Assembly (NCBI GenBank): GCA_028292075.1
Contig: JAQGNA010000726.1
Coordinates: 1 to 5,275, forward strand
Length of the DNA: 5,275 nucleotides
Source: Rhodoferax sp.
GTDB lineage: Bacteria; Pseudomonadota; Gammaproteobacteria; Burkholderiales; Burkholderiaceae
Reading direction: 5' to 3'
How positions within the stretch are numbered: position 1 is the stretch's first letter; the number at the start of each line of letters is the position of its first letter. This document shows, one piece after another, positions 4,150-5,275 of this stretch. The notes beneath the pieces are model-generated. The model ran no database searches. It saw only the letters and a list, made by a program, of their open reading frames with translations, and was not told the DNA's origin. The translations under genes and the position numbers were made by a program.

Positions 4150-5275
4150 ATGCAAGCATTCGATCTGAGCGGCCGTGTGGCGGTCGTCACCGGCGGCTCC
4201 TCGGGCATCGGCCTGGCCACGGTGGAGCTGCTGCTGCAAAGCGGCGCGGCCGTGGCCTTCTGTGGCCGCGACGAAGCCCGGCTGGCGGCGGCCGAGGCCA
4301 CGCTCAAGAAACGGTTTCCTGAGGCGTCGCTCTTCGCCGCCGCCTGTGATGTGCTGTCCGCCGAGTCGGTACAGCGCTTTGCCGCCCAGAGCCAGGAGGC
4401 GCTGGGCGCCGCGTCCATCCTGGTCAACAACGCCGGACAAGGCCGCGTGTCAACGTTTGCCGACACGAGCGACAGCGCCTGGACCGAGGAGCTGAACCTG
4501 AAGTTCTTCTCCGTCATCTACCCCACGCGCGCCTTCCTGCCACAACTGCAGCAACGGCCGGGCGCCGCCATTGTCTGCGTCAACTCGCTGCTGGCCGCGC
4601 AGCCAGAGCCGCACATGGTCGCCACCTCGGCCGCCCGTGCCGGCGTCAAGAACCTGGTGCGTTCCATGGCCACCGAATTCGCGCCCAAGGGCGTGCGGGT
4701 CAACGGCATCCTGGTCGGCCTGATCGAGTCCGGCCAGTGGCGCCGCCGCTTCGAGGCCCGCGAAGACAAGTCGCAGGACTGGGCCGCGTGGACCGGCGAA
4801 CTCGCCGCCCGAAAACGCATCCCGCTCGGCCGGCTCGGCGTGCCGCAAGAAGCGGCGCAAGCCATTTTCTATCTCGCTTCACCGCTGTCCTCGTACACCA
4901 CGGGCAGCCACATCGACGTCTCCGGAGGCCTTTCCCACCATGCTAGAAAACCAACCAATCACCGTCGGCGCCGCCATCGCCGATTTCCTGGAACACTGCG
5001 GTGTCAAGGCGGTCTTCGGGGTCATCTCGATCCACAACATGCCCATCCTCTATGCGCTCCATGCAAGGGGCATCATCCGCTTCGTGATGGCCCGTGGCGA
5101 GGCGGGCGCCGGCAACATGGCCGACGCCTTCGCCCGCTCCACCTCCGGCCTGGGCGTCTGCCTCACCAGCACCGGCCCGGCCGCGGGCAACATCGCCTGC
5201 AGCCTGGTCGAGGCCTATACCGCCGGCGTGCCGCTGCTGCACCTGACCGGCCAGATCGAAACGCAATACCTGGAC
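4150..5275 (+). CDS. SDR-family oxidoreductase with atypical active site; no stop in window
   Basis: This is a short-chain dehydrogenase/reductase whose recognisable domain covers about residues 1-262 (4150-4935). It has the TGGSSGIG cofactor loop (14-21), Arg40 after strand 2 (suggesting NADP(H)), Asp67, NNAG (93-96), Asn116, Ser146 and the C-terminal DVSGG. The canonical YxxxK is missing: the aligned segment ATSAARAG places Thr159 and Arg163 where Tyr and Lys belong. From memory, some 3-oxoacyl-ACP-reductase-like SDR subgroups share this, so it may be a subgroup trait rather than damage. The frame has no stop after the SDR domain and stays open to the window edge, overlapping the ThDP gene by at least 336 bases. 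The tail is rich in Arg, His, Pro and Gly, as expected of an out-of-frame reading. Either the protein has an overlapping extension or a one-base error or mutation hides a stop near 4944. A purine-rich GAGAGAGA lies just before the start, 15 bases after the regulator. Confidence 0.8.
   Translation, partial: MQAFDLSGRVAVVTGGSSGIGLATVELLLQSGAAVAFCGRDEARLAAAEATLKKRFPEASLFAAACDVLSAESVQRFAAQSQEALGAASILVNNAGQGRVSTFADTSDSAWTEELNLKFFSVIYPTRAFLPQLQQRPGAAIVCVNSLLAAQPEPHMVATSAARAGVKNLVRSMATEFAPKGVRVNGILVGLIESGQWRRRFEAREDKSQDWAAWTGELAARKRIPLGRLGVPQEAAQAIFYLASPLSSYTTGSHIDVSGGLSHHARKPTNHRRRRHRRFPGTLRCQGGLRGHLDPQHAHPLCAPCKGHHPLRDGPWRGGRRQHGRRLRPLHLRPGRLPHQHRPGRGQHRLQPGRGLYRRRAAAAPDRPDRNAIPG
4924..4928 (+). 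promoter_or_regulatory. Ribosome binding site of the ThDP enzyme gene, inside the SDR coding region
   Basis: GGAGG lies 11 bases before the ATG at 4940 and is formed by the SDR codons for Ser-Gly-Gly. It is the best Shine-Dalgarno match at any start in the window. It supports 4940 as the true start and tight translational coupling to the upstream SDR. Confidence 0.6.
4940..5275 (+). CDS. Thiamine-diphosphate-dependent enzyme, N-terminal part (runs off right edge)
   Basis: The first 112 residues of a ThDP enzyme of the acetolactate synthase/benzoylformate decarboxylase superfamily are present, covering most of the N-terminal pyrimidine-binding domain. MLENQPITVGAAIADFLEHC opens the fold. Glu54 in ARGEAGAGNMADAFAR (51-66) is the conserved glutamate that activates the cofactor, and STGPAAGN (77-84) followed by GVPLLHLTGQ (96-105) matches the superfamily. 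Two motifs are unusual: the turn after the first strand is FGVISIHNMPI where relatives have FGVPG or FGNPG, and GPA replaces the common GPG. Family members are about 530-600 residues, decarboxylate 2-oxo acids or make or break carbon-carbon bonds next to a carbonyl, and usually act in the cytosol as dimers or tetramers. The substrate cannot be told from this part. The gene overlaps the open frame of the upstream SDR and is probably co-transcribed with it. Confidence 0.88.
   Translation, partial: MLENQPITVGAAIADFLEHCGVKAVFGVISIHNMPILYALHARGIIRFVMARGEAGAGNMADAFARSTSGLGVCLTSTGPAAGNIACSLVEAYTAGVPLLHLTGQIETQYLD

Noticed and set aside
3250..4440. 396-codon open frame on the minus strand opposite the IclR gene and the second SDR
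   Set aside because: The plus-strand frames encode clear conserved families. The minus-strand product is a composition-driven shadow rich in Gly, Arg, His and Gln, with no recognisable motif.

Overview
The window looks like a chromosomal stretch from a high-GC betaproteobacterium, most likely Burkholderiales (Comamonadaceae or Alcaligenaceae type). That placement is an inference from strongly GC-biased third codon positions, compact catabolic operons and the gene families present. I see no insertion sequence, RNA gene, CRISPR array or phage gene.

Layout: on the minus strand, bases 559 to 1 encode the first 186 residues of a D-glucarate dehydratase (gudD), which runs off the left edge. A 535-base non-coding region (560-1094) separates it from a plus-strand gene train. 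The gud side of this region carries a perfect palindrome of the LacI-family operator type, placed between a plausible -35 and -10. A second 12-bp palindrome lies exactly 40 bp upstream of it. The other side has an AT-rich stretch with nested inverted repeats just ahead of the plus-strand genes.

The plus-strand train is tightly packed: an SDR dehydrogenase (1095-1865), a single-domain cupin (1879-2418), an alpha/beta hydrolase (2427-3275), an IclR-family regulator (3295-4134), a second, catalytically atypical SDR (from 4150) and the start of a thiamine-diphosphate (ThDP) enzyme of the acetolactate synthase/benzoylformate decarboxylase type (from 4940, running off the right edge). Gaps of 8-19 bases indicate one operon with its own regulator inside it. 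The mix (two dehydrogenases, a hydrolase, a small cupin, a ThDP carbon-carbon lyase or ligase and an IclR regulator) suggests catabolism of an oxygenated, perhaps cyclic, organic acid or ketone through a 2-oxo or diketone intermediate. The substrate cannot be read from this sequence.

The most unusual points are the second SDR, whose catalytic Tyr and Lys are replaced by Thr and Arg and whose frame has no stop and overlaps the ThDP gene by at least 336 bases, and the cupin, in which the second-motif histidine is replaced by arginine.
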